DNA of 64,000 nucleotides from Symbiodinium natans (Eukaryota > Sar > Dinophyceae > Suessiales > Symbiodiniaceae), in the NCBI GenBank assembly GCA_905221605.1, contig CAJNDS010001602.1:710060-774059 (forward strand). Direction: 5' to 3'. The notes beneath the pieces were generated by a model that searched no databases, was not told where the DNA came from, and worked only from the letters and a program-made list of their open reading frames with translations. The first letter of the stretch is position 1; the number at the start of each line of letters is the position of its first letter. Position numbers and translations under genes: made by a program. Positions 11,823-22,576 of the stretch are shown piece after piece.

Positions 11823-11941
11823 CATCGCTCAAAGTTATTGCGGGCAATGACGTGAAGCTCGTCGATTCTCTAAAACCGCCGCGACAGTTGACGTATCTCT
11901 GTGTTGACATACTGCCGGTTGCCCATTCCTCTCGAGTTTGA
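11823..11941 (+). CDS. candidate exon running to a stop
   Basis: The acceptor TTACGTTTTGCAG is followed by ASLKVIAGNDVKLVDSLKP, then PRQLTYLCVDILPVAHSSRV and TGA at 11939. It could be the end of the gene that includes 11353-11467, but the joining phase is not settled. Unrecognised. Confidence 0.45.
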
Positions 11942-12297
11942 ACGCTGGCAAGAACAGGATCTGCCAGCAACGTCTTCCAAATCAGGGCCGCTTTCTACAT
12001 TTATTAAACTTTAGTAACAGAACGCATTCAAACAAGGATTGAACGTAAGAGGCGCCCCCGAATAGCACTGTGCCAGCTTTTCCGCTTAGCTGGTAGAACT
12101 TCCAAAGTTGTAGGTAGGTACAGAGTCCAGGTGTAGCTGAAGTCCCCAGCAGAAAGCGAGGAGACGGCCACGACATATCCGCAGGGACGAAGTCGGGCTC
12201 GCTTGTGTTGAAAGCCCGAGACGATCATCTAGCGATGATAACCGGACCATCTTGGAGCACTTGCAGGGGGTGAGCCGGTGGGTTCCATCACGTCATG

Positions 12298-13077
12298 TCA
12301 CTTGACAATATAGCATGGCTTTAATTTTATTGTGTCATGATGCATGATGCCGAGATCCTGCCACCAGCAGGGTCCAGCCGACAAAGCAAAACACGAAAAC
12401 ACAGAGCACGCTTTATTGTTTTCGCAAATGACAATGGCTTGGGGAAGATGTTTGAAGCATCGGGACGACGGATGTAGAGACAACAAACTAGACATGTATT
12501 GATCAATCATGGAGCCAGCTGCGATATTTGACATGGGACGTGAAGGCATGACTAACAAACAGGCTTTGCTTTCGGTGGCAACCGTGGGTATAGAACGGCT
12601 TGGACCTTTTCTCGACTTGCATTTTTTATCCGCTTGTGTCGAAATGCGTTTGTAGTTGTGGCTTGGACGCCGGGGCGCCATGTCGAGGCCAATCATCGCC
12701 GCAGGCAACCACACGCTCTGCATTCCTTGTTCAGCCGCTGGTCTTGTTTGGTATCTGTTGCAAGGGACGACGAAAGGCAACGCAGCAGAGACGTCAGGCA
12801 AATTGTCCAAGATGCAACATCCCGTTGAGTCAAGGGCCCTTCGTTTACGGGTTTGGTTCTGCTCATTGTGTTTATGTGACGATGTTGCTGTAGCAAGTAG
12901 TTGACAAGTAACCAAACCGATTAGATCGGCTGCCATGTCTCCCCGTGTGAGACCGTGCCAGGTGGGAAATTTCAGCAAAGGCGTCGGCGTGGCAATGTGC
13001 GACGTGTGTCCTTTTGGTGTTCCGGCTGCATTACCAATCACGAAGGCCATGGCTTCAAAATTCATGCGTCTCTTCAA
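12298..13077 (-). CDS. hypothetical protein, 259 aa ORF, minus strand
   Basis: This is the longest ORF in the window outside tandem repeats. It lies in a 1.3-kb island (11942-13250) with no TTTAGGG/CCCTAAA motifs and is on the opposite strand to nearly all other coding signals. It starts MKRRMNFEAMAFVIGN and ends KPCYIVK. Composition is mixed, with several Cys and basic stretches; no domain, signal peptide or clear membrane segment was recognised. It may be an intronless gene, a remnant of a mobile element, or a fortuitous ORF. Confidence 0.35.
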   Translation of the reverse strand: MKRRMNFEAMAFVIGNAAGTPKGHTSHIATPTPLLKFPTWHGLTRGDMAADLIGLVTCQLLATATSSHKHNEQNQTRKRRALDSTGCCILDNLPDVSAALPFVVPCNRYQTRPAAEQGMQSVWLPAAMIGLDMAPRRPSHNYKRISTQADKKCKSRKGPSRSIPTVATESKACLLVMPSRPMSNIAAGSMIDQYMSSLLSLHPSSRCFKHLPQAIVICENNKACSVFSCFALSAGPCWWQDLGIMHHDTIKLKPCYIVK

Positions 13078-13295
13078 TAAGGTTGCTGATAGGCATTAGC
13101 AAATCAACATGTCACTCCGAAGTTGCATGCAGTCTTGATGTGGCATCGCATCTTCGAGGGCCATCTGCCTACCACGTGCTCCTCAAAAGGGAACCCTTCT
13201 GAACCCTCTTCTGGCTCTGTTGAACAGGGACCTTATTCAGAGGGTCTATATCCTCAAGGGTCCTTTTAATCCTATCCTCGATGTCCTTTTGCAAG

Positions 13296-13357
13296 AAAGG
13301 CACCTACGGCGACGACTTCGGCCTGACGAGTTGCACGGCTTGTCCCGAAGGCCCGGG
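13296..13357 (+). CDS. GCC2/GCC3-type Cys-rich exon
   Basis: The acceptor ATGTCCTTTTGCAAG precedes KGTYGDDFGLTSCTACPEGP, a complete C-x2-C-P-x-G repeat half. A GC donor near 13358 (GCATTT) is the likely end. The downstream intron is G-rich. Confidence 0.68.
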
Positions 13358-13796
13358 GCATTTCGGGTTTGCGGGCTTGGGGGTTCTTAGGAGGGTTTTG
13401 GGTTAATGAGTAGGACTTAGTAGGATTTGGGCGTACCTATAGGGTCTTAGGGGACAGGGTTTTGTAGGAGTTTTTTGGGGGTGGGGGGTCAGATTTTGGG
13501 GTTTCTGGGAGCCCAGGTCTCGGAGTGTGAGTGTTTTGTTTGGGCCCGTCATGATTTGGCTGTTGGTTTGTTGAATGAAGAAGCCGACTGTGTTTTATAG
13601 GGTGAGTAAGGGGTATATAAGGGTTCCCACGTTACCGGCCCATGTTCAGGGACCATGTACTGGTTCGAAGTAGCTGTTTAAGAATTACCCGCGCGCGAAG
13701 CTGTCGATCTGTTCAGCGCTACCGAGCTTCTGAATACACTCACATGCACATGGCACCCCGAACCCATGCCCCAAAGAACAAGTCGCCGACAGTCAG

Positions 13797-13850
13797 GCAC
13801 CTGGACACGTGCCGAGGGCTCCTTCCGTAGCGACCAGTGCGCGGGCTCAG
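13797..13850 (+). CDS. GCC2/GCC3-like exon, phase 1
   Basis: Acceptor GACAGTCAG; with a carried G the frame reads GTWTRAEGSFRSDQCAGS. It matches the G-T-W ... C pattern of the family, but the second Cys of C-x2-C is replaced (CAGS). The donor is GT at 13851-13853. Confidence 0.5.
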
Positions 13851-14301
13851 GGTGTTTACAGCATCGTAGGGTTTAAGGCATAGCTTTCCCCCTAACATGA
13901 AAGCTCTTTCCCCCAATAGAACAGTTTCCGTCCTAGTGGTGGAGCAGCTATATTTTCTTTTGTTTTTTGGGGGGGGGTCGAACGCGGCTTAGGGAGTTCT
14001 CCCATGTCAGTTTTCAAAGCAGTTGGTACTCGTAGCTTCGTAGGTTACACCATTTAAGAGGTGAGATGCTACTCAACCGTAGCCAAAAACATGCAACAGC
14101 CGGCTTCGGATGTCAGGGCCTGGGGCTTTCTGTTTTGGCGAGTCACTTCTTCTCAGCTATTCACTCAAAGTGCTGAACCCGAAGCCCCGAAAACCTAAGC
14201 CCTAGACCATAAACCCTCTAAACCCGATAAACCCTTCTAAACCCTATCAACCCCAACAAACCCTTAAAAACCCTTTAAACCCTAAACCTTTTCAAATTTA
14301 G

Positions 14302-14371
14302 GTGCAGCAGCTGGATTAAGCCGCCGGCGAAGGCGCCCGCCTTTCCACCGATTCTTTGGTCCCAGTGGGCA
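14302..14371 (+). CDS. weak candidate exon
   Basis: C-rich intron end, then AATTTAG|G. One frame reads CSSWIKPPAKAPAFPPILW, then SQWA, before a GT and a G-rich tract. A second frame is also open. Unrecognised. Confidence 0.3.
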
Positions 14372-14725
14372 GTGGGGTTTAGGGTTTAGGGTTTAGGATT
14401 TGGGGTTTGGGGTTTAGGGTTTGGGAGTTTAGGGTTGAAGGTATGGGGGTTTAGGATTGAAGATTTGGAGGACGTAGCCTTTTCGATTCAGGGCTTGCGG
14501 GTTTTGGGGGCTTAGGGGTTTTGGGGCCTAGAGCTTTGTACGGTTTAGGTTTGTTGTGTAAGGCTTCGGGTCTTTGCAGGTTTAGGGCCGTGTCTAGCGT
14601 TTAGGGGTCTTACGGGCTTGGGTTCGAAGGGTCTCAGGGTTTCCTTACAGGTGTCGGGCCTTGGGCTTAGGTTTTTAATCATGTTACAGCTGGGTGGCTT
14701 CCCCGACTTCTCGTAACACCTACAG

Positions 14726-14850
14726 AACTCTAAAGTCCTAAACCCTAAAACCTAAAACCTAAGCCCTAAGCCCTAAGCCCTAAGCCCTAGGCCCTAAGCC
14801 CTAAGCCCTAAGCCCTAAGCCCTAAGCCCTAACCCACATCTAAAGCCCTA
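14726..14850. repeat. CCCTAAG telomere-variant array
   Basis: About a dozen tandem copies of the variant CCCTAAG follow ordinary CCCTAAA, just upstream of the acidic exon at 14889. Confidence 0.95.
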
Positions 14851-14888
14851 GGGCCCTAGGAAGCCCCTTTAGATGCACCTCCCGTGAG

Positions 14889-14941
14889 GCGGTCGAGGAG
14901 GAGCCGGATGTGAAGGAGGAGGAAGAGGAGGGCATAGGGAG
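14889..14941 (+). CDS. Glu-rich exon
   Basis: AG|G acceptor (CCGTGAG) and a strong donor AG|GTAAGG. The frame reads AVEEEPDVKEEEEEGIG. A second frame (Gly/Arg-rich) is also open. Together with 15109-15161 and 15833-15871 it could form an acidic, probably unstructured segment. Confidence 0.5.
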
Positions 14942-15108
14942 GTAAGGGGGGTAATCGGGTAAGGTGAGTCAGGGTGGGTGATTTTTGGAATTTAGTCGTT
15001 CAGGGTGGAATAAAGCCTTCATTTTCGGCTTCATTGCGCGCTGAAATATGGCCCCTTGCACACCTCACACTCCCCCCCCCCCCCCGCTCCCCCCTCGCTC
15101 CCTGGCAG

Positions 15109-15161
15109 GAGGGCATGCCTTGGGATGAGCACATCTCCGAGGAGAGAGGGCCCGAGTTCCG
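15109..15161 (+). CDS. candidate exon after poly-C tract
   Basis: A long C/T tract (15062-15105) ending CTGGCAG is an unusually strong pyrimidine tract. Frame 0 gives EGMPWDEHISEERGPEF, then a CG|GTGTCT donor. Acidic like its neighbours. Confidence 0.55.
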
Positions 15162-15832
15162 GTGTCTTCACCATATGTTTGAGACTAAACAAACCCCCAA
15201 ACCTAGAGCCAAAATCGTAAACCCCCAAACCCCAAACCCCTAAATCCCCAAGCCCTAAACCCCTAAACCCCTAAGCCCCCAACCCCCGCTATCCCTGACT
15301 CTTGAAGGCCTAAACCAGCTCAGCCCCAGGTGCGAACTGCCGAGGCTAAGACCATGCCAGCAACGAGCCAGACCCTGAACAGACCCCAAGACCCTAAACC
15401 CTGTCGGTTTGGAGTTTAAGGTTTAGGGTGCGGGTTTAGGGTTTAGGGTTTAGGGGGTTCAGACTTTGGGGTTTTGAATTAACGTTTCGGGTACTGGGGA
15501 GGGGCTATAGAGCCTCAGATTCAAGTGGCCGACAACCCCCGCACTCAGACACTTCAAATAAATTCCTTCTAAGCCTTCATGGTTGAGGGTTCAGGGTTTG
15601 GGCCCTTGATGGTGGTTTAGAGCTTACAGGGTTTCGGCACTTCAGAAGTTTCCCCATGAGCCCTCACTATTTAGGATTCAGGGTTCGGGAATTAGGTTTC
15701 GATGCCCTAGAGGACGTTCTCGACAAGGGCCATGATTTTAAAGCTGCAACGCACAACCCCTAAACCCCGAAGCCTCAAACAAGATTGTTGAGCCCTAAAC
15801 CCTGGGCCTTATACCGATGCAGCGTTTGAGAG

Positions 15833-15871
15833 GAGGATGCTGAGGACGAGAAGAACGACCCACCACGCTGA
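15833..15871 (+). CDS. acidic exon running to a stop
   Basis: After GAGAG the frame reads EDAEDEKNDPPR and TGA at 15869. It could be the C-terminus of the acidic-exon gene. The acceptor is weak and other frames are open, so confidence is modest. Confidence 0.38.
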   Translation, partial: EDAEDEKNDPPR

Positions 15872-16294
15872 GACAGCTCCGAGCTCCTTGGGCTTTCGGG
15901 GTTTCAGGGGTCCAGGGCTTTAGGGACTTTAGGGGCTCTAGGGGTTTCACGGGCTTTAGGGGACCTAAGGGTCAGGGGTGCAGGGCTTTAGGGGTTTTCG
16001 TGTTTAGGGGTTGTATCGTTCAGGGGCTTCAGGGGTTTAGGTGTTGGGCTTTGGGGGTTTCAGGTTTTTGGGGGTTTAGTGGCTTTAGGGGCTGCAGAGG
16101 TATTTGAGGTTAAGGCGCTCAGGGTTTAGGGGAATCGTAAACCCTAAGCTCGGCCTCTACTGCCGCTCTTTAATCCGAAGTTTTTTTACTCACTGGCCCT
16201 GAAGGTTTAGGCTTGGGGTTTTAGGGGTTTAGGGTTTATGGTTTTGAGTTCCAGGGGTTTAGGCGAGGGTTTAGACTTTAGACTTTTGCATCAG
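15872..16294. repeat. degenerate TTTAGGG-rich stretch
   Basis: A G-rich tract of TTTAGGGG/TTCAGGGG variants (15890-16130), then a short C-rich piece and another G-rich tract. No exon seen. Confidence 0.75.
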
Positions 16295-16362
16295 ACAACT
16301 GCGAGGCGATCGGCCATGCCGTGCTGAATGCCCCGGAGAACGAACGTGGTCTGGAAAGCTGG
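16295..16362 (+). CDS. candidate exon, unrecognised
   Basis: The acceptor CTTTTGCATCAG is followed by NCEAIGHAVLNAPENERGLE then SW, ending TGG|GTTCAGGG at the start of a G-rich intron. The mixed, charged composition looks protein-like. No family recognised. Confidence 0.55.
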
Positions 16363-16622
16363 GTTCAGGGTGTAGGGTTCAGGGATTACCGACCAGACTT
16401 TAGGGACAGTGCAGCGCGACTTTTTCCAATGAAAGGCTACCGGGCACTCCAAAAACCGTATATGCCTTGTTAACACCCCTCAAACCCTAAGCCCTCTCAA
16501 ACAAATCCTTCAGTCCTCTCCCCTTCCCCCTACGTCGCCTACGCGCAGCCCCCAAGAGCCCCAAAACCATTTAGGGGTGCGGGGATCCATGTGTTGAGGG
16601 ATCCAGAGGATCTAGGCGGGCT

Positions 16623-16623
<1 letters not shown>

Positions 16624-16676
<53 letters not shown>

Positions 16677-16681
16677 CATAC
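16624..16681. repeat. (ATATAC)n microsatellite
   Basis: Nine or so tandem copies of the hexamer CATATA. Confidence 0.97.
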
Positions 16682-17004
16682 GTACAGCTTATTCTGCCCC
16701 AGACTTAACAGGATGTACTGTTCCCCAAAAACCAATCCCAAAGAGCAACAAAAATGGTGTACTGTCCCCAAAACCTGCCCCCCCCCCCCGCCCTGGGGGG
16801 GCTCTCGCAGCTGGCAGGCCTAAAAGATTTGGACGGCACAGCATTATTGATCTTTGGGATGGGTTTTTGCTACCCTGGACGTCAGGGAAGTGCTGTACTG
16901 TCCCAATCCCCCCGTCCGGCGGTAGGTCTGGGAGAGGGAGGTTTTGGCTTCGTTCGTTGCATGTGAGGTCGAAAATTCGAGTTTATATTCGCCGACCACA
17001 CACA

Positions 17005-17660
17005 CCAGCCTAAGACATCCCCATCTGGGCTTCTTTTGATCTGGGTTTCGTTCAGCTCTACGTCTGGTCAGAAGTCATCTTCAGCGGCCGTACCCTAGGC
17101 CGTCCTCTTCTTGGACTTCAAATTCACATTTAAGCTTCATTTTAAAGTCTATATGAACAGCCCACACTTTGGGACATCTTCCTCTGGGAATTTCTCTGGC
17201 CTCGTTCGTAATAAGGTTTAAATATAAACTCCAAAGCCACACTGTCGTAAGTGCTCTTCTGGGCCTCGTTTGCATTTTGGCTTGCCTTGATGTTTAGATT
17301 AAGATGCCACACCTTCTGAAATCCTCTTCTGGGGCCTGTTCGGAACAAAATCGCATTAGATTCTAGATTCAGAGGTTACAGCCTAAGAAACCCTCATCCG
17401 GGCTTGCTTCATAATTTGTTGCAATAGCAAAGCCCGCACGCTGAGAAATTCTCATCTGGGCTTCGTTCACAAGTAAACCAAACTATAGCAAGGAGTTCTA
17501 AATGCTAAAGCCACACCCTGAGACATCGTTGTCTGGGCTTCGATCGTAATTGATTTTGATTAGAACGTTAGATTCAGAGGCCACACTTAATTTTACCGAC
17601 GAATGCACTTTACAAGACCACGCCCTAAGAAACACACCCTTAAGAACTCCTCTTCCGGGC
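17005..17660. repeat. diverged tandem repeat, about 65-90 bp period
   Basis: A motif like CCACACCCTGAGACATCNTC followed by TCTGGGCTTCGTTCGTAAT recurs at about 17005, 17160, 17240, 17310, 17380, 17440, 17512 and 17620, with strong divergence. It lies in a 2-kb stretch (16.7-18.6 kb) nearly free of telomere-type repeats. No gene seen. Confidence 0.8.
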
Positions 17661-17867
17661 GGCTTTCGTCATTGGATTCAAGCAAGGATGTGGAGAATGT
17701 GAAGCTGGCGTCCGAACCCACCCCTGGAAGCCATAAGAGGGGGTAGCGGCTTTCGCACACGCCTTCGGCATCCCTTCACTTCATTCGTCTATCTCACATA
17801 CCGCCCTCCTGCGGCTACATAGGCCAGAAAACCATGGATCCATGAACGGGGGGGGGGGGTGGGCAGC

Positions 17868-17869
17868 AA

Positions 17870-17901
<32 letters not shown>

Positions 17902-17918
17902 GTATATATATATATAGT
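17868..17918. repeat. (TA)n microsatellite
   Basis: TA dinucleotides interrupted by TG, followed by a short near-duplicate pair GGACCCAAAATGGGACCCTA and GGACCAAGAATGGGACCCTA. Confidence 0.95.
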
Positions 17919-18722
17919 GTATGTAGGACCCAAAATGGGACCCTAAATATAGGACCAAGAATGGGACCCTAACTTAGCGAGCTACCCATGTAGGGGTCGG
18001 AAGAATCCCTTCAAGGAGCATTTGGGGACAAACGAATTTTGGGGCTCCACATGCTCGGCGCTGCCTGGTTCAAGTCGCCACCCAGAGCTTTCCCGGCCGA
18101 CCTAGAGCGAGACAACGTTGACTCAAAGGGAAACGGTGGGAAAAGATGCCCCTATAAGACATTCTCAAAATATGTGCGCTCCCTGTATACCCTTCTTTGA
18201 AGACCCTTCTGCAGTCCCCTTTTGAGGGTTCCCCCCCTCTGTTTTCCTTGTCTTCGCGTTTCGCTGCATCTTTTGAAAGCCTTGCCGCGCTCACCTCTTG
18301 CGCGGCTGAATTGGCGGACAATTGTCAGGCAAGAGTTTAAGGCTTAGGGTTAAGGGAAGCGAGGATCTTCTTACCTGCTCCCAAAGGCTCAGTGTACCGA
18401 AATAGACTTGGACATTGAAGTATCTCTTACACAATGAGTTTGAGGCCCAAGTATGTAAGCCCATGGATCCATGGATCCTTAGGGGTTTGTACAGAGTTGA
18501 GGGTTTCGGGTTTGGATCGGGGATCATGAGACTCTGACGTCCACAGCCTCCATAGTGTCACGATAATGAAAGTATTCCGTATTTGTGCTAGCTGAAAGCA
18601 AGAAGCATCGCAATCACTGCAATCCACCTGGACATGCATTAAGCACATCAGCTGAGCCACAAGGCCGATTGTTTTTTGGTTTAAGCCCTAAACCCCTAGA
18701 CCCTAAACCCGACACCCTGCAG
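17919..18722. other. sparse region, no gene established
   Basis: A minus-strand frame of 83 codons (18070-18321) has a plausible N-terminus (SAARLSKDAAKREDKENR) but no homology I recognise. Ordinary degenerate repeats lie at 18330-18520. Confidence 0.4.
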
Positions 18723-18795
18723 CAAGGGCACGCATGTAATCGGGCTTTGGTCGCCGTTGCAGTGGCTACCCACAGACCCCAACGCCCCTGTGAAG
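18723..18795 (+). CDS. candidate exon, unrecognised
   Basis: The C-rich intron end ACACCCTGCAG is followed by KGTHVIGLWSPLQWLPTDPN, then APVK, ending AAG|GTTGAGGG. Splice sites and repeat polarity fit the local pattern. Confidence 0.55.
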
Positions 18796-19453
18796 GTTGA
18801 GGGTTTAAGGCGTTACTGGGCTTAGGGCTTTGCAATCATGAGAGCCCCCCCCCCCCCCTTTAACGAAGGGGTCTTGGCGTCACCGGGTATCCTGATGCCT
18901 GACATCCTTTCCCATCTGTCGAAATGGCAGTGGCTTGGGAAAGGCCTGTGTTTGCCAGAAACCGAACTGAATAGGAGTCTCCAGAGCAGGACAGGGACGA
19001 CCATGACCATGACCCTATCCCTGAACCTCCAAACCCTTTAGAGCCCAACAAGCCTACCACGCACTCTACAGGCAAAACCAAACCTCAAAACCCTAACCCT
19101 TGCATGCTCATACCGGTTTAGGGTCAAAATGGCTTAGGGGGTTTAAAGGGTTCTAAACCCTCAGCCCTAAAACCGCATAAAGGCCCGAAGCCTCAAATGT
19201 CCGTTTAGGGCCAGAGAAGGCTTAAGACGTTTAGGGTTTAGGGCCCCCTTCATCCTTGGTTTGGCTTTTCTCTCGTTGAGAACCCTGTAAACCCAAAGGC
19301 ACCTAGACCCGAAAAACCCTTGGCCCTCAAATCTTCATCCGGCAATCCCCCAAATCACTAAGCCCTTCAACCTTATCCTGGAACCCTAGTCTATCCGAAA
19401 TCCCATCCTCTAAACGGAGCCCAAAATGCCTTAAAACCCTTTCCTCAAATCCA

Positions 19454-19632
19454 CCCCCAAACCCTGTACCCAAAACCCTGGAAACCCTGGATAAAACCTA
19501 CTAGAAAACCTGTACCCAAAACCCTGGAAACCCTGGATAAAACCTAATAGAAACCCTGTACCCAAAAACCTGGAAACCCTGGATAAAACCTAATAGAAAC
19601 CCTGTACCCAAAACCCTGTACACCCTGGATAT
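19454..19632. repeat. 46-bp minisatellite built from CCCTGTA/CCCTGGA units
   Basis: Four tandem units of about 46 bp (CCCTGTACCCAAAACCCTGG then AAACCCTGGATAAAACCTAA and TAGAA). Each unit itself looks like a mutated run of 7-bp telomere units, so this appears to be a higher-order repeat grown out of CCCTAAA sequence. Confidence 0.9.
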
Positions 19633-19639
19633 AGCCTAA

Positions 19640-20465
19640 TGGTACCCGAAGCCGCACCCTGGGTGCGATTGGAGACTTGATGCTCTTGTGCCATGGCTGT
19701 CATGGCCGGTTCAGGGTTTAGGGGTTTAGGGATTAGGGTTTAGGGTTTAGGGGTTTTTAGGATGTAGGGTGAAAAGCATGAAGTTTAAGGGTTTTGGGCT
19801 GACCCCACAATGCCTGCAGCAAGGATGAAAGCGATAGGCCTAAATCCTAGAGCGTAGGCTTCAGGCCCCTAAGCCCTACAGCCTGTTTAGGGCTCCTTAA
19901 CACAGGGGCTCAGGGTTCTGGACTTTGAGAGTTCAGGGCTCTCCAAGTTTCGGATTTGGGGTTCAGGAGTGCCTTAAAGTTCATGTTTGAGAGCCGCACT
20001 TCAGGACTTAGGCCTTAGGTTTTAGGACCGTTTGTTTTAGGTCTAGATTTGGGTGTTCAAGCTTAGGGGTTTCGGGACCTGTTGCGTTGCCTTGGGCTTG
20101 AGGTGTTCTTCGGCTTAGCGTTTGGGGGTCTAAGCGCGGATTCGGGGTTTAGGGTTCCGGGGTTTCAGGGCTATCCTTTGTTTTGTGGGTTACGGGTTTC
20201 GCTGCTTCTGGGGGTTTTTAGGGCTGTAGGTTGCACGCTAAGTTCTTGCACCCTGAGAGAACAGCGAGGCATGTCGCAAGTGTGATTTTGAGCTCTAGCC
20301 ATGTTGACCGACAAGCAGAACAAAGCATCGCCTTCGCAGACTTCAGAGTTTTGCGGCTCTAGACCAGGGGATTCTGGGATTGGGTTGAGCTTCATCTTGA
20401 GTGGTTGACGCGCAAAGACCTAAGCACCTATTAACGCTTGCACGCATGTTACTCTGCTTTTCAAG
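19640..20465. other. degenerate repeat stretch, no firm exon
   Basis: G-rich tracts at 19708-19765 and 19900-20230. An open stretch near 19640-19705 (CDWRLDALVPWLSWP) is possible coding but weak. Confidence 0.4.
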
Positions 20466-20540
20466 TACTGATTAGCTGCAAAGGTCCTCCGCAAACCTAT
20501 TACTTCTATGGCATCCACCTCTCCGCGCAATCTGCACAAC
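20466..20540 (+). CDS. candidate exon, phase 1-1
   Basis: Acceptor CTGCTTTTCAAG and donor AAC|GTAAGG are both good. The frame reads LISCKGPPQTYYFYGIHLSA then QSAQ. Further plausible coding (RVKDSSPNATVNVANFKL) follows at about 20560, but its phase does not fit directly. The minus strand is also open across this region. Confidence 0.45.
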
Positions 20541-20745
20541 GTAAGGGTTAGTTTCCAGCGCCAGGGTGAAGGACTCCAGCCCAAATGCTACTGTAAACGT
20601 TGCGAACTTCAAGCTCCCACGCCAAACAAAAAGCAAAGCTCTGATCCTTGAATCCTTCCACTCCCAACCTCCAATCCTGAACCCTCCCTTGACCAGGCTC
20701 GGCAAGGAGTCCACCCAAACCCCGAAACCTTAAACCTATGATGGG

Positions 20746-20765
20746 TCTCTCTCTCTCTCTCTCTC

Positions 20766-20796
<31 letters not shown>

Positions 20797-20815
20797 GTCT
20801 CCCTCACTCTCTGTC
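20746..20815. repeat. (CT)n microsatellite
   Basis: TCTC repeats with a CCTTT interruption. Confidence 0.97.
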
Positions 20816-21367
20816 GCTCTGTCCCTCTTGCTCTATCTCGTTCTCCTGGTCTATAGTTGCCATGTTGTTGTTGCAAAGCTATAACTATAGCTGTACTGTA
20901 TGAGTATACGTATGCATTATATAGAATCTAGAGAGTAGGAGCAGGCGAATCAGATCTTCAAGCCCACTTATACGACAAGGGAGATAAGCAAAAAAGAAGA
21001 GAGTCAGTCTTCGCCATCATCCAGTAATATCCAGTAGGCGGCTCGCCCCGGCGACATACCGCTGTACGTCTTCATGGCAACTTGACTCATCAAGATTGAC
21101 AGCTGAAGCGATAGGGGTTCAGAACACGCAAGCCCCAATTGCCCTAAATTCACCAAACCCTGTAGACCTCATGAACTTTATCATGCTTATAAACCCTGAG
21201 CCCTAAACCCTAATCCCCAATCCAAGAAGACACAGAACACCCCTGAAGCCCCAAGCCAGTAAGCCTTCATACTTAGGACTCAGGACCCCCAACGACCTTT
21301 GCTCGGTTGGCCCCTTTGTTTGGGTTTGGGGTTTAGGATTCTGCTTTCTTTACTGGGGTCTTTGCAG

Positions 21368-21425
21368 GAGTCGGTTTCGAATGCCTGTAGGTTTCAAAGA
21401 AGCCAACGACTTCCATAAGCACGTT
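21368..21425 (+). CDS. candidate exon, unrecognised
   Basis: Acceptor GGGGTCTTTGCAG|G and donor GTT|GTAAAAG. The frame is SRFRMPVGFKEANDFHKHV. Good splice signals at both ends; product unknown. Confidence 0.65.
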
Positions 21426-21601
21426 GTAAAAGCCCCAAAACCTCAACCTTCAAGGCCCCTGACTCTTCAGGGGCCCTAAGCCCTACAGGCGAAAAGGGTC
21501 TGTTCTTAAATTGAGGCCATAAATCTGAAGCCTTCAACCCTCTTGTAGTGGCTGGGCCCATGTGCCCCAAGAGCCCTTGAACCACATGCAAACTTACAGG
21601 T

Positions 21602-21670
21602 TCTGAAGTAACCCTGCCCTAACCCTAAACCCTCTAACCCTAAACCCTCTAACCCTAAACCCTAAACCCT
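21602..21670. repeat. CCCTAAA tract preceding exon
   Basis: Ordinary and variant (CCCTCTAA) telomere-type units on the upstream side of the 21689 exon. Confidence 0.9.
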
Positions 21671-21688
21671 GAAACCCAAAACCCTAAG

Positions 21689-21738
21689 AATCAAGAGCCG
21701 AGGATGCCTCCGCGGTCAACTGCTTTGTTGAAAGGGAG
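21689..21738 (+). CDS. candidate exon with GC donor
   Basis: After CCCTAAG the frame reads SRAEDASAVNCFVERE, followed by GAG|GCGAGT, a good GC-type donor. The upstream flank is CCCTAAA and the downstream flank TTTAGGG. Probably the same gene as 21368-21425. Confidence 0.5.
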
Positions 21739-21783
21739 GCGAGTCGGGGGGGTCTCAGGGTTTAGGGTTCAGGGTTTAGGGTT

Positions 21784-21863
21784 TCAGGGTTTAAGGGTTT
21801 AAGGGTTTAAGGGTTTAAGGGTTTAAGGGTTTAAGGGTTTAAGGGTTTAAGGGTTTAAGGGTT
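21784..21863. repeat. TTTAAGGG octamer array
   Basis: About nine tandem copies of an 8-bp variant with an extra A, between ordinary TTTAGGG units. Confidence 0.95.
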
Positions 21864-22228
21864 TAGGGTTCAGGGTGTTGGGTTTAGGCAAGGTGGGGGG
21901 TTCTGGGTTTCGGAGGAGCTTTCCTTCAACTTGAGAGGGCATACAGCCTAAATGAAACCCGAAGGCCTAAGCCGTGAAAAGAGGAGGTCGCCTGCATGAA
22001 CTTCCGGAAACCCTATAAACCCTAAACTCAGCACCCTCAACGTTTTGACAGCACGTTGACAGCTTCGGTACCGGAGAGCCGGGGGCACTAGACGGCGACA
22101 GGTGTTTCGCACCACGCATTCTACATTTGCTACATCTTCCAGCGTGGCGGTTGTTGGAAAACATCGGAAGTGGTGAGCTGCAACAGCTTTCAACTTTAGG
22201 CCCCAGGAGGTGGAACTAACGAACCAAA

Positions 22229-22576
22229 GTGCAGGCAAGCCTTGTTTCTTGGAAGCGCTCGAAGTCCTGCGGTGGGTGGTGCAAGAGGACTTCGCCTTTT
22301 GTTTGTGGTGAAGGTGCCAAGAGAAAGGCAGAATGTGTAAAAATGCGCACTACGAATTCCAGTGACTTCTCAGGCTCTCAGGGTCAGAGGAGCAGGCCAG
22401 GTCTCTGCAGATACCACCCGCCAAAAAGACCTCGACTTGAGTACGCAAACGAAGCGGCGAAGAATCGCTCGGGCATGCTCTGGTCCAAGGATGCCGTGGT
22501 GGCCTCTGAACGCATGATTCCTTGCTTCTCCCCTCGGCGATTTGGGCTTCAGGATGCTGAAAGCTTGAAAAGATGA
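22229..22576 (+). CDS. weak ORF, 115 codons, repeat-free stretch
   Basis: The start is TTG-like; an ATG occurs at codon 39 (KMRTTNSSDFSGSQGQ). The second half is basic (YHPPKRPRLEYANEAAK). The minus strand is equally open here, and no family is recognised. The neighbouring 21.9-22.2 kb and 22.6-23.4 kb are also poor in telomere repeats and hold only ambiguous ORFs. Confidence 0.25.
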   Translation: MQASLVSWKRSKSCGGWCKRTSPFVCGEGAKRKAECVKMRTTNSSDFSGSQGQRSRPGLCRYHPPKRPRLEYANEAAKNRSGMLWSKDAVVASERMIPCFSPRRFGLQDAESLKR

